The notes beneath the pieces were generated by a model that saw only the letters and a program-made list of their open reading frames with translations, had not been told where the DNA came from and searched no databases. A stretch of 64,000 nucleotides of DNA from BM003 sp963699835 (GTDB lineage Bacteria; Pseudomonadota; Gammaproteobacteria; Steroidobacterales; BM003). The translations under genes and the position numbers were made by a program. Every line of letters begins with the position of its first letter. Position 1 is the first letter of the stretch. The stretch is from NCBI GenBank assembly GCA_963699835.1, contig CAVOVJ010000003.1, forward strand, positions 1 through 64,000. Reading direction: 5' to 3'. Positions 8,685 through 17,192 of the stretch are shown one piece after another.

Positions 8685-10128
8685 ATGAAAAAAAAATGGG
8701 AAAACTATCGCGCCGCGGGCTACTTCGATGAGCTGATCACCGAACAGGGCAACCCGCGTGCCGCGGCGCGCAAGCTGGTCAATCACTTCAGCAAGCTTTC
8801 CGATGCCGAGATGTCGGAGTTTTTTGCCGCGGCCGAACTGGCGATCCGTGAAATGGGTATTTCTTTCACGGTCTACTCGGAAGGCAGCAACATCGATCGT
8901 GCGTGGCCGATGGATATCATCCCGCGGGTGATACGCGCAGCCGACTGGCGCCGGGTCAGCGCCGGGCTGATCCAGCGCAGCCTGGCACTGAATGCGTTCA
9001 TTAACGACATTTACAATCGGCAGAAGATTCTCGCCGACGGTGTGATCCCTGCGGAGATCGTGCTCGATTCAGGTAATTACCGCCCGGAGTGTGCCGGTGT
9101 CAGTCCCAAACACGCTGTGTGGGCGCATATCTGCGGCACCGATCTGGTGCGCGACAGCGACGGCGAGTTTTACGTCCTCGAGGACAACCTGAGGGTGCCA
9201 TCCGGTGTCTCGTACATGCTGGAGAATCGCGAGGTCACGAAGCGCGTGTTGCCGGAACTGTTCGAGGATTGCAGCGTGCAGCCGGTCAGCGACTATCCGC
9301 TGCGGTTGTTCAAGATGCTGTCCTCGTTGTCGCCGCGAGCGAAGAAGCGGCCCTGCGTCGTGGTTCTGACCCCGGGTATTTACAATTCGGCCTACTTCGA
9401 GCATGCGTTCCTGGCCCAGGGTATGGGCGCCGCGCTGGTCGAGGGTAACGATCTTTTTGTCGGCGATGACGAATACGTGTACATGCATACCGTCGCAGGG
9501 ACCCGAGAGGGTCGACGTGATCTACCGGCGCATCGATGACGATTTCATCGACCCCGAAGTGTTCCGGGCCGATTCGGCGCTCGGCATTCCCGGCATCATG
9601 CGCAGCTGGAAAAAGGGCAAGGTCGCGATCGCCAACGCACCGGGTTGCGGTGTCGCCGACGACAAGGTCATCTATGCATACGTGCACAAGATGATTCGGT
9701 ACTACTTCAACCAGGAGCCGCTGACACGGAGCGTCAAAACCTATCTGTGTCACGACGAAGCCGATCGCGAGTACGTGCTGGAGAACATCGCTGAACTCGT
9801 CGTCAAGCCGGCCAATGAGTCGGGTGGTTACGGCATCATGGTCGGGCCGCATTCGAGCAAGGCCAAACATAAGGAATTCGCTCGCCTGATCGAGGAGAAT
9901 CCGCGCAATTACATCGCGCAGCCGACGGTCGCATTGTCGACTGCGCCGACCTATTGCGACGGAGAAATCGAACCGCGCCATCTCGATCTGCGCCCGTTCA
10001 TCCTGCAGGGTGCGGACTCATGGGTTACGCCCGGCGGGCTGACCCGGGTCGCGATGCGCAAGGGTTCACTGGTGGTGAATTCCTCGCAGGGTGGCGGCAG
10101 CAAAGACACCTGGATTCTCGAACGATGA
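8685..10128 (+). CDS. Circularly permuted ATP-grasp protein (one-base frameshift)
   Basis: Two overlapping frames together encode one ~480-residue circularly permuted type 2 ATP-grasp protein (COG2308-like). The first runs from ATG 8685 to about 9500 and includes FTVYSEGSNIDRAWPMD, GNYRPEC and YVLEDNLRVPSGVSYM. The second resumes with RVDVIYRRIDDDFIDP, GCGVADDKVIYAYV and KPANESGGYGIMVG. The join lies in CGCAGGGACCCG near 9495-9505, where one extra base (probably a third G) breaks the frame. The family ligates peptide or amino-acid substrates using ATP and is found with alpha-E proteins. The stop overlaps the alpha-E start (ATGA). Start chosen by family length; its ribosome site is weak. Confidence 0.85.
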
Positions 10129-11057
10129 ACAGCATGCTCTCGAGTGTCGCCGAACGCCTGTACTGGATGGCGCGTTACCTGGAACGTGCCGAGAATATGG
10201 CGTGTCTGACCAACGCCTACACTCAGTTCATCCTCGATGTGCCGCGTGGTACCCAACCCGGCTGGGACAGCCTGATCCGCACCATCGAGGGCGAGGAGTC
10301 GTTCGCGGCGCGTTATAGCGAGAGCAGCGAACGCAATGTGCTGAAGTTCCTGATCGCGGATCCGGATAACACCGGTTCGATACGTTTTGCAATCCGCTCC
10401 GCGCGCGAGAACATTCGCACCACCCGTGACACGCTGCCGGAGCAATGCTGGGAACTGGTCAATGCGTTGAACCTGTATGTCAGCGAGAACGCCGAGGCAT
10501 CGATTGCGCGGCGCCGTCGATTCCAGTTCCTCGATCGAGTGGTTGCGCGGTTGCAGCAGGTTACCGGTCTGATTGCCTCCAGTGTGCCGCGTGATCATTC
10601 CTACCAGTTTATCCGTATCGGGCGCCTGATCGAACGCTGCGATATGACCAGTCGCGTGGTCGATGTTGCCACCGCGGCAACGCTCGGGAGACAGGATCCC
10701 AATGCGCCCGAGGTGACATGGCTGTGGGCCAACCTGTTGAAATCGTTGTCGGGGACTGCCGCCTACCGCCGCGAGACCGGTCCGGTCGTGGAAGGTGGCG
10801 AGGTCATCGATTTCCTGTTCAGGAGCGAGGCATTTCCGCGCTCGGTGTTTTTTTGCCTCGACAACATTGCGCTCGAGGCGGAGAAAATCGGTAACGGCGA
10901 GCGCGTGCTGAAAATTGTTGAACAATCGCACAAGCTGGTCGGCGGTCTTGACCCCGAGGCAATCACGCTGGCCCGCCTGCACGAGTTTATCGACCGGTTT
11001 CAGGCGAAACTGATCGCGTTGCACGATAACGTCGCGGCTACCTGGTTTATACGATGA
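10125..11057 (+). CDS. Alpha-E domain protein (COG2307)
   Basis: The 310-residue protein opens with MLSSVAERLYWMARYLERAEN, the signature of the alpha-E family, followed by an almost entirely helical sequence. Later matches include RSARENIRTTRDTLPEQCWE, SYQFIRIGRLIERCDMTSR and TFP-like SEAFPRSVFFCLD. It is nearly always encoded beside a circularly permuted ATP-grasp ligase and is thought to act with it, though the reaction is unproven. The start overlaps the ATP-grasp stop by four bases, and its own stop overlaps the metallopeptidase start by four bases, so all three should be translated from one message. Confidence 0.93.
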   Translation: MNSMLSSVAERLYWMARYLERAENMACLTNAYTQFILDVPRGTQPGWDSLIRTIEGEESFAARYSESSERNVLKFLIADPDNTGSIRFAIRSARENIRTTRDTLPEQCWELVNALNLYVSENAEASIARRRRFQFLDRVVARLQQVTGLIASSVPRDHSYQFIRIGRLIERCDMTSRVVDVATAATLGRQDPNAPEVTWLWANLLKSLSGTAAYRRETGPVVEGGEVIDFLFRSEAFPRSVFFCLDNIALEAEKIGNGERVLKIVEQSHKLVGGLDPEAITLARLHEFIDRFQAKLIALHDNVAATWFIR

Positions 11058-12100
11058 AAGCATTCCATTGTCAGTGCGGTCAGGCGGTGTTTTTCGACAG
11101 CAGTCATTGCATCAACTGCAATGCGATCCTTGGCTTCGATCCGGTGGAACTGGAGATGCGCTCCCTGGAACAGCACGGGGGACCGTTTTTCCGCGATGTC
11201 TCGGGCCGTCAGTACCGGCTGTGCCGTAATCGTATCGACTACGCGGTGTGCAACTGGCTGGTGCCGGCCGGTGACGATGCGCATTTGTGCATGGCCTGCG
11301 GATTTAACCGCATGATCGTCAATCTGGGTATTGCGGAAAACGTTCGCCGCTGGCAGCGCTTTGAAACGGCGAAAAAGCGCTTGTTCTTTACCTTGCTGAG
11401 GCTTGGCGTGCCGTTGGCCAACGGTTTTGACGATCCGCGGGACGGCCTGTTGTTCGACTTCATCGAGGACCAGCGCAGTAACCCCGGCCAGCACCCGGAG
11501 TCATTCGTTAACACGGGTTTTCACGGCGGTGTGATTACGATTAACGCGCTGGAGGCGGACGATTCGATGCGCGAGCGGGTCAAGGCGGAAATGAATGAGA
11601 CCTACCGTACTCTGCTGGGTCATCTGCGCCATGAATCGGGCCATTATTACTGGCCGTTGCTCGATGCCGACCCGGACATGCTTGGGAATTTCGCTACGAT
11701 GTTTGGCGATACGGATCGCGACTACCAGGCAGCGTTGGCCGCGCACTATACATACGGTCCGCCGCAGGGCTGGCGCAACCATTACATCAGCGCGTACGCG
11801 AGCGCCCATCCGAGCGAGGACTGGGCCGAAACCTGGGGCCATTACCTGCACATCTACGATGCGCTGGAGACTGCTGCGAACTCGGGTGCTATAGATCATT
11901 CGCCGGAGTCGGTCGACATCGATACCCGGATCAGTACATGGCAGCGGCTTAGTGTGGTGCTGAACGAACTCAACCGCAGCAGCGGCATGGCCGATGCCTA
12001 TCCGTTCGTGTTGAATGCGGCAGTCGCGGCGAAGTTTCGTTTCGTCGACGAAGTTATTCGCCGGCTCCGGCAGCGTAGTCCAGCGGCGGCAGGTCACTGA
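11054..12100 (+). CDS. Zinc-ribbon HExxH metallopeptidase-like protein
   Basis: The 348-residue product begins with a zinc ribbon: C-Q-C-G at residues 7-9, then CINCN, and later C-x2-C at CMACGFN. A catalytic domain with HESGH (H193, E194, H197) matches the HExxH zinc-protease signature, followed by the acidic EDWAETWGHYLHIYD segment. This corresponds to the putative zinc-binding metallopeptidase family (DUF2248-like). In many ATP-grasp/alpha-E loci the third gene is a transglutaminase-like protein; here the peptidase takes that place. The start overlaps the alpha-E stop (ATGA). The 3' end overlaps the convergent Anbu gene by 47 bases. Confidence 0.9.
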   Translation: MKAFHCQCGQAVFFDSSHCINCNAILGFDPVELEMRSLEQHGGPFFRDVSGRQYRLCRNRIDYAVCNWLVPAGDDAHLCMACGFNRMIVNLGIAENVRRWQRFETAKKRLFFTLLRLGVPLANGFDDPRDGLLFDFIEDQRSNPGQHPESFVNTGFHGGVITINALEADDSMRERVKAEMNETYRTLLGHLRHESGHYYWPLLDADPDMLGNFATMFGDTDRDYQAALAAHYTYGPPQGWRNHYISAYASAHPSEDWAETWGHYLHIYDALETAANSGAIDHSPESVDIDTRISTWQRLSVVLNELNRSSGMADAYPFVLNAAVAAKFRFVDEVIRRLRQRSPAAAGH

Positions 12101-12800
12101 AGCCCTTGCGAATGTTCTCGTCCCAGCTCTTGCGCAAGGCCAGCAAGTACTCGTCGTTTTCCTCGAAGCTGCGGTAATAAGCCGGTTGCTTCAGTTCGTC
12201 GCGTTTCAGGAATAGCAGCTCGATCGGCGGGCCGACGGTGGCGTTACTACGCATCGTCGAGTCCATCGACACCAGCATGCAGCGCATCGCCGTTTCGTGC
12301 TCGGTATGGCGGCGCACGATCCGGTCGAGAATGGGCTTGCCGTATTTGATTTCGCCGATCTGCAAAAACGGGTGTTTGTCCGAGGTCGTGATGTGGTTGC
12401 CCTCGGAGTAGATCAGGTAGAGCTCGGGATCATTGCCCTTGATCTGGCCGCCGACGATAAAGGTGGCGCTAGCATTGAATCCGGCCTCGGGTCCGGCAGC
12501 GGCGTATTTGCGCTGAGTCTTGACGCTCAGCTCGCCGATGTAGTCCGCTACGTCGGAGACATACACGGCATTACTGAGGCTGAACGCGGCGTCGTGTTTC
12601 AGGTCGCGTTCGAGCGTCGAGATCACCGCCTGGGTCGTGCCGAGGTTGCCGGCCGTCAGGATGACGATCTGGCGATCGTCGCGGCAGGAGAAGCGGTGCA
12701 TTTTGCTGTAGGTGCTGACCCGGTCGGGTCCGGCGTTGGTGCGCGAGTCGGAACAGAATGCCAGTCCCTCGTCAAGTTTCAATGCCAGGCAATAGGTCAT
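12054..12800 (-). CDS. Anbu proteasome-like peptidase
   Basis: The 248-residue product starts MTYCLALKL, so removal of Met would expose Thr as the N-terminal nucleophile of an Ntn hydrolase. The early segment FCSDSRTNAGPDRVSTYSK and the GNLGTTQ segment match the proteasome-beta/HslV-related Anbu family (COG3484). ATG 12800 was chosen because it places Thr at position 2; in-frame upstream sequence is not family-like. Anbu genes typically sit with COG2307/COG2308 proteins, as here, but this one lies on the opposite strand and its 3' end overlaps the metallopeptidase gene. It probably degrades or processes peptides linked to the ATP-grasp product. Confidence 0.92.
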   Translation of the reverse strand: MTYCLALKLDEGLAFCSDSRTNAGPDRVSTYSKMHRFSCRDDRQIVILTAGNLGTTQAVISTLERDLKHDAAFSLSNAVYVSDVADYIGELSVKTQRKYAAAGPEAGFNASATFIVGGQIKGNDPELYLIYSEGNHITTSDKHPFLQIGEIKYGKPILDRIVRRHTEHETAMRCMLVSMDSTMRSNATVGPPIELLFLKRDELKQPAYYRSFEENDEYLLALRKSWDENIRKGFSDLPPLDYAAGAGE

Positions 12801-13011
12801 GAAATCCGAATTTCCGTACTCCCCCCGAGTGAGTCGCAAGTATTGCAGATTAAGGCCTCGCGGCCAATCGGTGATTTTCCGCGGGCAGGTGGATTTGGCA
12901 CGCCGGTTGCGGTTAGCGACCGGACTGGGCAAACGCAGCTTAAGGCCGCCTTGTGCAGGGCTTTTAGCTGGTCCGTGATAGCAGGAGGCACCCGGGAGGC
13001 AAAGCGGCGAG

Positions 13012-13050
13012 GGAACAACAAAGCCGCCCGGCACTTTCGCACCGGGCGGC
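13012..13050 (-). terminator. Rho-independent terminator
   Basis: Nine-base stem GCCGCCCGG (13023-13031) / CCGGGCGGC (13042-13050) with a ten-base loop. Read on the minus strand it is followed by TTTGTTGTT. It ends the coiled-coil gene at 13125-13397. The rest of the 12801-13124 gap is the upstream region of Anbu with nothing else recognisable. Confidence 0.75.
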
Positions 13051-13124
13051 CGATCGACAATCGTGGATTCCGGGCCAGGTCAATCAGCGCACTATCGTGC
13101 GCCTGCCCGTCCGGTTGTCGATGA

Positions 13125-13397
13125 TCAGGCGACGAGGCGCGAGATGTGGTCTTTCAGCGAATCCCAGTTTTCCTCGGTCGCCTGTTTGAGCCGGGCCAGT
13201 TGTTGTTCGCCGTTATCAAGCTGCTTTTTGAGATCCTCTACCTTGCCCCAGGCAGCGGACCTCGCTGCGGCCTCTGCGTGCTCGGCTTTGGCCTTTGCCT
13301 CGGAGGCTTTCGCTTCGGCCTCGGCTTTGTCGATTTCTGACTGCCATTGGCTCAGCTTGGCTTCGAGCTGGTTCTCCATCTTCTGTTTGAGCGTCAT
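13125..13397 (-). CDS. Small coiled-coil protein
   Basis: The 90-residue protein is one long predicted coiled coil: heptad-like Leu/Ala with abundant Lys and Glu, and an Ala-Glu-Lys-rich centre at residues 22-48. ATG 13397 is preceded by GGGAGAG. It has no signal peptide, cysteines or known domain. Similar small Ala/Lys/Glu helical proteins often occur with stress genes in proteobacteria. The adjacent upstream gene on the same strand is dps, separated by a hairpin. Function unknown. Confidence 0.75.
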   Translation of the reverse strand: MTLKQKMENQLEAKLSQWQSEIDKAEAEAKASEAKAKAEHAEAAARSAAWGKVEDLKKQLDNGEQQLARLKQATEENWDSLKDHISRLVA

Positions 13398-13438
13398 GTT
13401 CTCTCCCTGGGTTTTTCGAATGGGATGTGTAGCGGGTC

Positions 13439-13469
13439 GCCCCGACCCGCCTGAGCGGGTGGTCGGGGC
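13439..13469 (-). terminator. Hairpin downstream of dps
   Basis: GCCCCGACC (13439-13447) pairs with GGTCGGGGC (13461-13469), with further CCGC/GCGG pairing inside. There is no T-tract on the minus strand. It may be a transcript-stabilising or weak terminating hairpin between dps and the coiled-coil gene. Confidence 0.4.
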
Positions 13470-13485
13470 AGCGTGCGGTCCGGTA

Positions 13486-13989
13486 TCAGGACAGGATCGC
13501 GCGCAACATCCAGGTGTTTTCCTCGTGCTGGCCGATCCGTTCGGTCAGCAAATCCGCGGTTTTCACGTCATCGCATTCCTCTGCGCGGGCGACCGCCGTG
13601 CGCAGCGTTCGTGCACATGCCTGGTTGCCATTGATTAGCAGCCGGATCATGTCTTCCGCGCTGAACGCGTGGGGGACTTTCTCCATGCGTGTCATAGCGG
13701 TCATCTGGTGAATACCGCCGGGGGAGAAGAAACCGATCGCCCGGATTCGCTCGGCCATCTGGTCGATTGCGTTGGCGAGATCTGTGTATTGTTCCTCGGT
13801 CATCTTGTGCAGGCTGTAGAAAAGCGGGCCGGTGGCGTTCCAGTGCACATGCTGGGTCAGGCTGTACAACACATAACTGTCCGCCAGCGCGACCGATAGC
13901 TCGTCAGCGAGTCGTTTACGATCACGGTGTTCGACACCGATATCCATCGGTTTGTGTTCGGGTTCGCGGATGTTCAGATTGGTGCTCAT
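13486..13989 (-). CDS. dps: Dps-family ferritin-like protein
   Basis: The 167-residue protein matches Dps. The motif HVHWNATGPLFYSLHKMTEEQY, with downstream D-x-x-A-E-R-I-R-A-I-G, carries the His/Asp/Glu residues of the intersubunit ferroxidase site. Dps dodecamers oxidise and store iron with peroxide and protect DNA during starvation. ATG 13989 follows GAGGAGAG; an in-frame start at 14016 is less likely. The gene has a ~200-base leader with a near-consensus sigma-70 promoter at 14201-14229, and is followed by a hairpin and a coiled-coil gene. Confidence 0.93.
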   Translation of the reverse strand: MSTNLNIREPEHKPMDIGVEHRDRKRLADELSVALADSYVLYSLTQHVHWNATGPLFYSLHKMTEEQYTDLANAIDQMAERIRAIGFFSPGGIHQMTAMTRMEKVPHAFSAEDMIRLLINGNQACARTLRTAVARAEECDDVKTADLLTERIGQHEENTWMLRAILS

Positions 13990-14073
13990 ATTGGTTCTCT
14001 CCTCGGATTCGGGCAAAAAAAGAGCGCAACGCGGGATGTCGGATCACGCGTTTCCGGACGAGCGTCCGGCGAA

Positions 14074-14133
14074 TCAGAAGGGAACGGCCAGCAGGGTGGC
14101 GAGCAGAAGGAAAACGAATAGGTGGGCGAACAT
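14074..14133 (-). CDS. Possible 19-residue hydrophobic leader peptide
   Basis: The short frame begins MFAHLFVF and continues as one hydrophobic helix ending in a stop. It lies inside the dps leader. It lacks its own ribosome site, but a strong AAGGAGGT lies ~40 bases upstream. One missing base near 14134 would join it to a basic N-terminus (K-R-K-P-A-K-H). Kept only as a low-confidence candidate small membrane protein. Confidence 0.2.
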   Translation of the reverse strand: MFAHLFVFLLLATLLAVPF

Positions 14134-14200
14134 CAGCGTGTTTGGCGGGCTTGCGTTTTATGATGTTTGGTACCTCCTTATTTAGCGTAAGTTGCTGTAA

Positions 14201-14229
14201 ATATTAACAAATAAACTGGACTAAGTCAA
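14201..14229 (-). promoter_or_regulatory. Near-consensus sigma-70 promoter for the dps transcript
   Basis: On the minus strand TTGACT (14229-14224) is followed by exactly 17 bases and TAATAT (14206-14201). The start of transcription would be near 14194. An ideal Shine-Dalgarno AAGGAGGT lies at 14179-14172, but the next codons are ATC and ATA and no ATG, GTG or TTG lies at the right distance. The first gene reached is dps, about 205 bases downstream. Confidence 0.75.
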
Positions 14230-14361
14230 ATCGTAGGAGATATGGTAGCGGTCACGAGAGCGCAATGGTCCAGGCGCTGGCACGGGCAGAGTACATTGAT
14301 TGCTGCCGTTTGCCGCGCGACTCGGATTGGCCCGCTCTACTCAACTATGGAGAGCATTTTG

Positions 14362-15165
14362 ATGACTGTGATCCGCTGGATTGTGCTTGTAATGACAATG
14401 CTGCTGGCGACGGCCGTGCCGGCCGAATCGCCGCCGGCCGCGCAGGTAATGCTGCTTGGCACGTTTCATTTTGCCGACCCCGGTAAGGATTCGGTGAAGA
14501 CCCGCAGCCTCGATGTCACCACGGCTGAATCGCAGCAGTACCTCGACGAGCTGGCGATGCGTATCGCGGTGGAGTTCCGCCCGACCCGGGTGTTGCTCGA
14601 GTACTCGGCGGAGAACGACGCAAAGCTGAACGGGCGCTTCAGCCAGTATGTCGATGGCGAATTCGAGTTGCCGGTCAACGAAATCTACCAGCTCGGATTT
14701 CGCATCGCGCGCCACGCCCAACTTGAGTCCGTCGCGACCTGGGACCACCGCGAGGTGCCGTGGGAGGCGGACGAGATGCTCGAATACGCGAAGCAAAACG
14801 ATCCGGACGCGTTGGCCGCCTGGGAAGCGGCGATCGCCACACTGAGCGCCGAGGGGCAGAAACGCCAGGACACGATGACACTTCGCGAACTGCTGCTTAT
14901 CAACAACGACCCGGCCGATTTCGCGGCAAACAAGGCGCTCTATGTCGCTACCAACGACATCGGTGCCGGCGATGGGTATTCCGGCGCCGATGCGGCGGCG
15001 AGCTGGTGGCATCGCAACTTCAGGATGTACGCGAACGTGCAGCGCATCGCGCAACCCGGGGAGCGCGTCCTGGTGATCGGAGGCAGCGGCCACATCGCGA
15101 TCATTGCAGATCTCCTGGCGCTTGACGCGGAGCGTCAGGCGGCCGATGTGCGACCGCTGCTGTAA
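14362..15165 (+). CDS. Exported DUF5694-type protein
   Basis: ATG 14362 has GGAGAG seven bases upstream and opens a signal peptide (MTVIRWIVLVMTML..., cleavage near VPAES). The mature 245-residue protein begins with VMLLGTFHFADPG and ends with VLVIGGSGHIAII. This pair of motifs is shared by DUF5694 proteins and resembles the TraB/ChaN-like haem-binding or hydrolase-like superfamily, in which the GTFHF and GxGH segments frame a putative metal site. The enzymatic activity is unknown. An alternative start at 14347 is possible. The upstream 13990-14361 gap holds the divergent dps promoter. Confidence 0.8.
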   Translation: MTVIRWIVLVMTMLLATAVPAESPPAAQVMLLGTFHFADPGKDSVKTRSLDVTTAESQQYLDELAMRIAVEFRPTRVLLEYSAENDAKLNGRFSQYVDGEFELPVNEIYQLGFRIARHAQLESVATWDHREVPWEADEMLEYAKQNDPDALAAWEAAIATLSAEGQKRQDTMTLRELLLINNDPADFAANKALYVATNDIGAGDGYSGADAAASWWHRNFRMYANVQRIAQPGERVLVIGGSGHIAIIADLLALDAERQAADVRPLL

Positions 15166-15253
15166 CCGTGCCGCTTATTCGGCCGATTGCCTGAGAGCAA
15201 ACACTTACCGCGCGTGCGCCACGCAACCGGATTTCGCTGATGGGGTTTAGCCG

Positions 15254-16006
15254 TTGAAAATCTTGCCTGCTCTTCTCGGCATCATATCGATGGCCGCACC
15301 GCTCGCCGCCAACGCGACGTGGTCGGTCGCCAAGCTCGATACGGACAGCAAGTCAATCGTCGTGGCGGGCGCATCTTGTTCGTTCATGGTCTACGGCATT
15401 GCCGCAGCCGTTCCGGGCAAGGGAGTCGCGATCGTCCAGGCGGCGAGCAATGCCGAGGCGCGGGCACATGCTGCCGAGAAGCTCGCTGCCGATCGGCCGC
15501 TTGCGGAAATTCTGGCCCATATCTCGGACATCGCTAACGTGGCCGACGTCGCCGGGCAACAGTATGCGCTGCTGAGCTTTAGCGAGATCGACAAGCCGCT
15601 GACGTTTACCGGCGCAGAGGTAGCCGGCTGGTCTGGAACGAAGACCGGTCACGCTATCAGCGTTCAGGCCAATACGATGGTGGGAGAGGATGTCGTTGCT
15701 GCCGCGTTCGCGCTCATGGCAGAGGAGACCACGACCGAAACCGGCCTGGTCACGCAGGCGCTGCGAGCGCTACGCGCTGGCAGCAACGCCGGTGGCGACA
15801 AACGCTGTGGTGAAGCGACGGCCTCGTCGGCGTTCGTCAGCCTGTACCGGGCGGATGACAATGCGAGCATGCCGTATCTCAATCTCGTCGTATACGGTAT
15901 CGAGGCAGGCGCGGAGAATGCGGTTGCCCATCTGGAGAGTCTCTTCGCCGACTGGCGCGCACAGGATACGGGGAACACCAGTACGCAGCGATTTGTCGTG
16001 CCTTGA
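15254..16006 (+). CDS. Exported DUF1028 (Ntn-hydrolase-like) protein
   Basis: A TTG at 15254 starts a signal peptide (MKILPALLGIISM..., cleavage at ANA). Cleavage there leaves TWSVAKLD, matching the conserved DUF1028 start T-W-S-I, where the threonine is the likely Ntn nucleophile. The downstream VVAGASC, VPGKGVAIVQA and QANTMVGEDVV segments also fit the family. Members are predicted amidohydrolases of unknown substrate. At 250 residues this is the normal length. It sits alone between DUF5694 and an LRSF-motif membrane protein. The start-codon choice is weakly supported by GGGG upstream. Confidence 0.82.
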   Translation: MKILPALLGIISMAAPLAANATWSVAKLDTDSKSIVVAGASCSFMVYGIAAAVPGKGVAIVQAASNAEARAHAAEKLAADRPLAEILAHISDIANVADVAGQQYALLSFSEIDKPLTFTGAEVAGWSGTKTGHAISVQANTMVGEDVVAAAFALMAEETTTETGLVTQALRALRAGSNAGGDKRCGEATASSAFVSLYRADDNASMPYLNLVVYGIEAGAENAVAHLESLFADWRAQDTGNTSTQRFVVP

Positions 16007-16166
16007 AATGTGACCCTGCCGGGTTGCACGACAGCGCCGGGAAAATTCCTTACCGGCAGGCATGCCATGACCGTTGTGGCGCCGCCTGGTCCAGGCAAGC
16101 CGCGCGCGATGGATCTAAACTGATGCTGTTACGGCGTCGGCGTCCTCGGTCACGGAGCACCGCAAA

Positions 16167-17168
16167 GTGGCCACAAATCAGTCCAGAAATCTGCCATTCG
16201 AGACAATCCCGGGTCCGCAGCCGCGGCCGGGGCTTGCGCCATGGCTGGCTTTGATTGGCTGGATCGCGATCATTGCAAGCGTCGCAGTACCGATGGTCGT
16301 CTTGCATATCATGGGTGTAGGTGACTCGGTCGACCCGTTCGAACCACGTCTGTACGGCTGGTACCTGGTTTTCGCGGTGATCCTGGTCGTGGGCTTCTTC
16401 GGCGGAGTATGGCTGGTCGCGCTGGCCCGACGTCTTCGCGTTCGTCCGGCCGACACGGTGCTGGCCGAAGCGTCGAGGCCGCTGGTGTTATTCCTGCGTT
16501 CTTTCGATGACGACGATCTGATCGATCCGACGCCGCGAATGATACCGCTGGGCGATTTTTTCCCTTACCGCTACGAGGAATCACTGTGTGCGGCGCTGGA
16601 GCCTGTCGCACCGGCAGTCAGTATCGGGCGGCCCGGCAACAAGATCGCCCAGCTTGGTGGCGCCCGGCTTTTCGTTCCCGATCGTGCCTGGCGGGATGCG
16701 GTAGGGTATCTCCGTCGTCGCGCAGCAGTGGTGGTGCTGGTGATCGGGCGAACGGAAGGCCTGTGGTGGGAGGTCGAGACATCAATGCAGCAGGTGCCAC
16801 CCGAGCGCATCCTGTTTTTCTTTCCGTTCGTGGAGCATGCCGAGCGTCGCCGCAACGTCTGGCAGCGGGTATTCAAATTTCATCCTTCGCGGATGCCGTT
16901 TTCCTCCCGTGCATTTGCCCGCATGGAGGCGGAACGCCAAGCGCGTTATGCGCTTTTTCGCGAACGGGTCCAACCGTTTTGCAGTGCGCCGCTGCCGGCT
17001 GCGCTGGGCACGAGTCAGTTCGTCGATTTCAAATCCGACGGCACGCCGCGGGCATTGCCGAGAGTGCGTCCGCGCACCTGGTGGGTCTACGGATTAACGC
17101 CGTCGACCGCGCGGATGGTAATTGATCTGCCGCGCACACTGAAACCGTTTATTGACAAACTCACCTGA
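16167..17168 (+). CDS. Membrane protein with LRSF-type TIR-like cytosolic domain
   Basis: A GTG at 16167 (GGAG nine bases upstream) gives a 333-residue protein. Two transmembrane helices lie at about residues 25-50 and 65-88. The cytosolic domain begins with LFLRSFDDDDLID, then E-E-S-L-C-A, VSIGRPG, a W-R-D-A-V helix, AAVVVLVIGRTEGLWWE and a long C-terminal part. This pattern (LRSF, IG-x-PG, then a conserved W-x-E after a hydrophobic strand) recurs in many bacterial membrane proteins and resembles TIR/Rossmann-like sensor domains. I cannot assign an enzymatic role. The C-terminal 100 residues are basic. Confidence 0.65.
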   Translation: MATNQSRNLPFETIPGPQPRPGLAPWLALIGWIAIIASVAVPMVVLHIMGVGDSVDPFEPRLYGWYLVFAVILVVGFFGGVWLVALARRLRVRPADTVLAEASRPLVLFLRSFDDDDLIDPTPRMIPLGDFFPYRYEESLCAALEPVAPAVSIGRPGNKIAQLGGARLFVPDRAWRDAVGYLRRRAAVVVLVIGRTEGLWWEVETSMQQVPPERILFFFPFVEHAERRRNVWQRVFKFHPSRMPFSSRAFARMEAERQARYALFRERVQPFCSAPLPAALGTSQFVDFKSDGTPRALPRVRPRTWWVYGLTPSTARMVIDLPRTLKPFIDKLT

Positions 17169-17192
17169 TTGCTTTGCTGCGGCGCGAGATGG

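Noticed and set aside
14242..14361. Earlier start for the DUF5694 gene at 14242
   Set aside because: AGGAGA is only one or two bases from that ATG and the extra 40 residues would hide the signal peptide; ATG 14362 has proper spacing.
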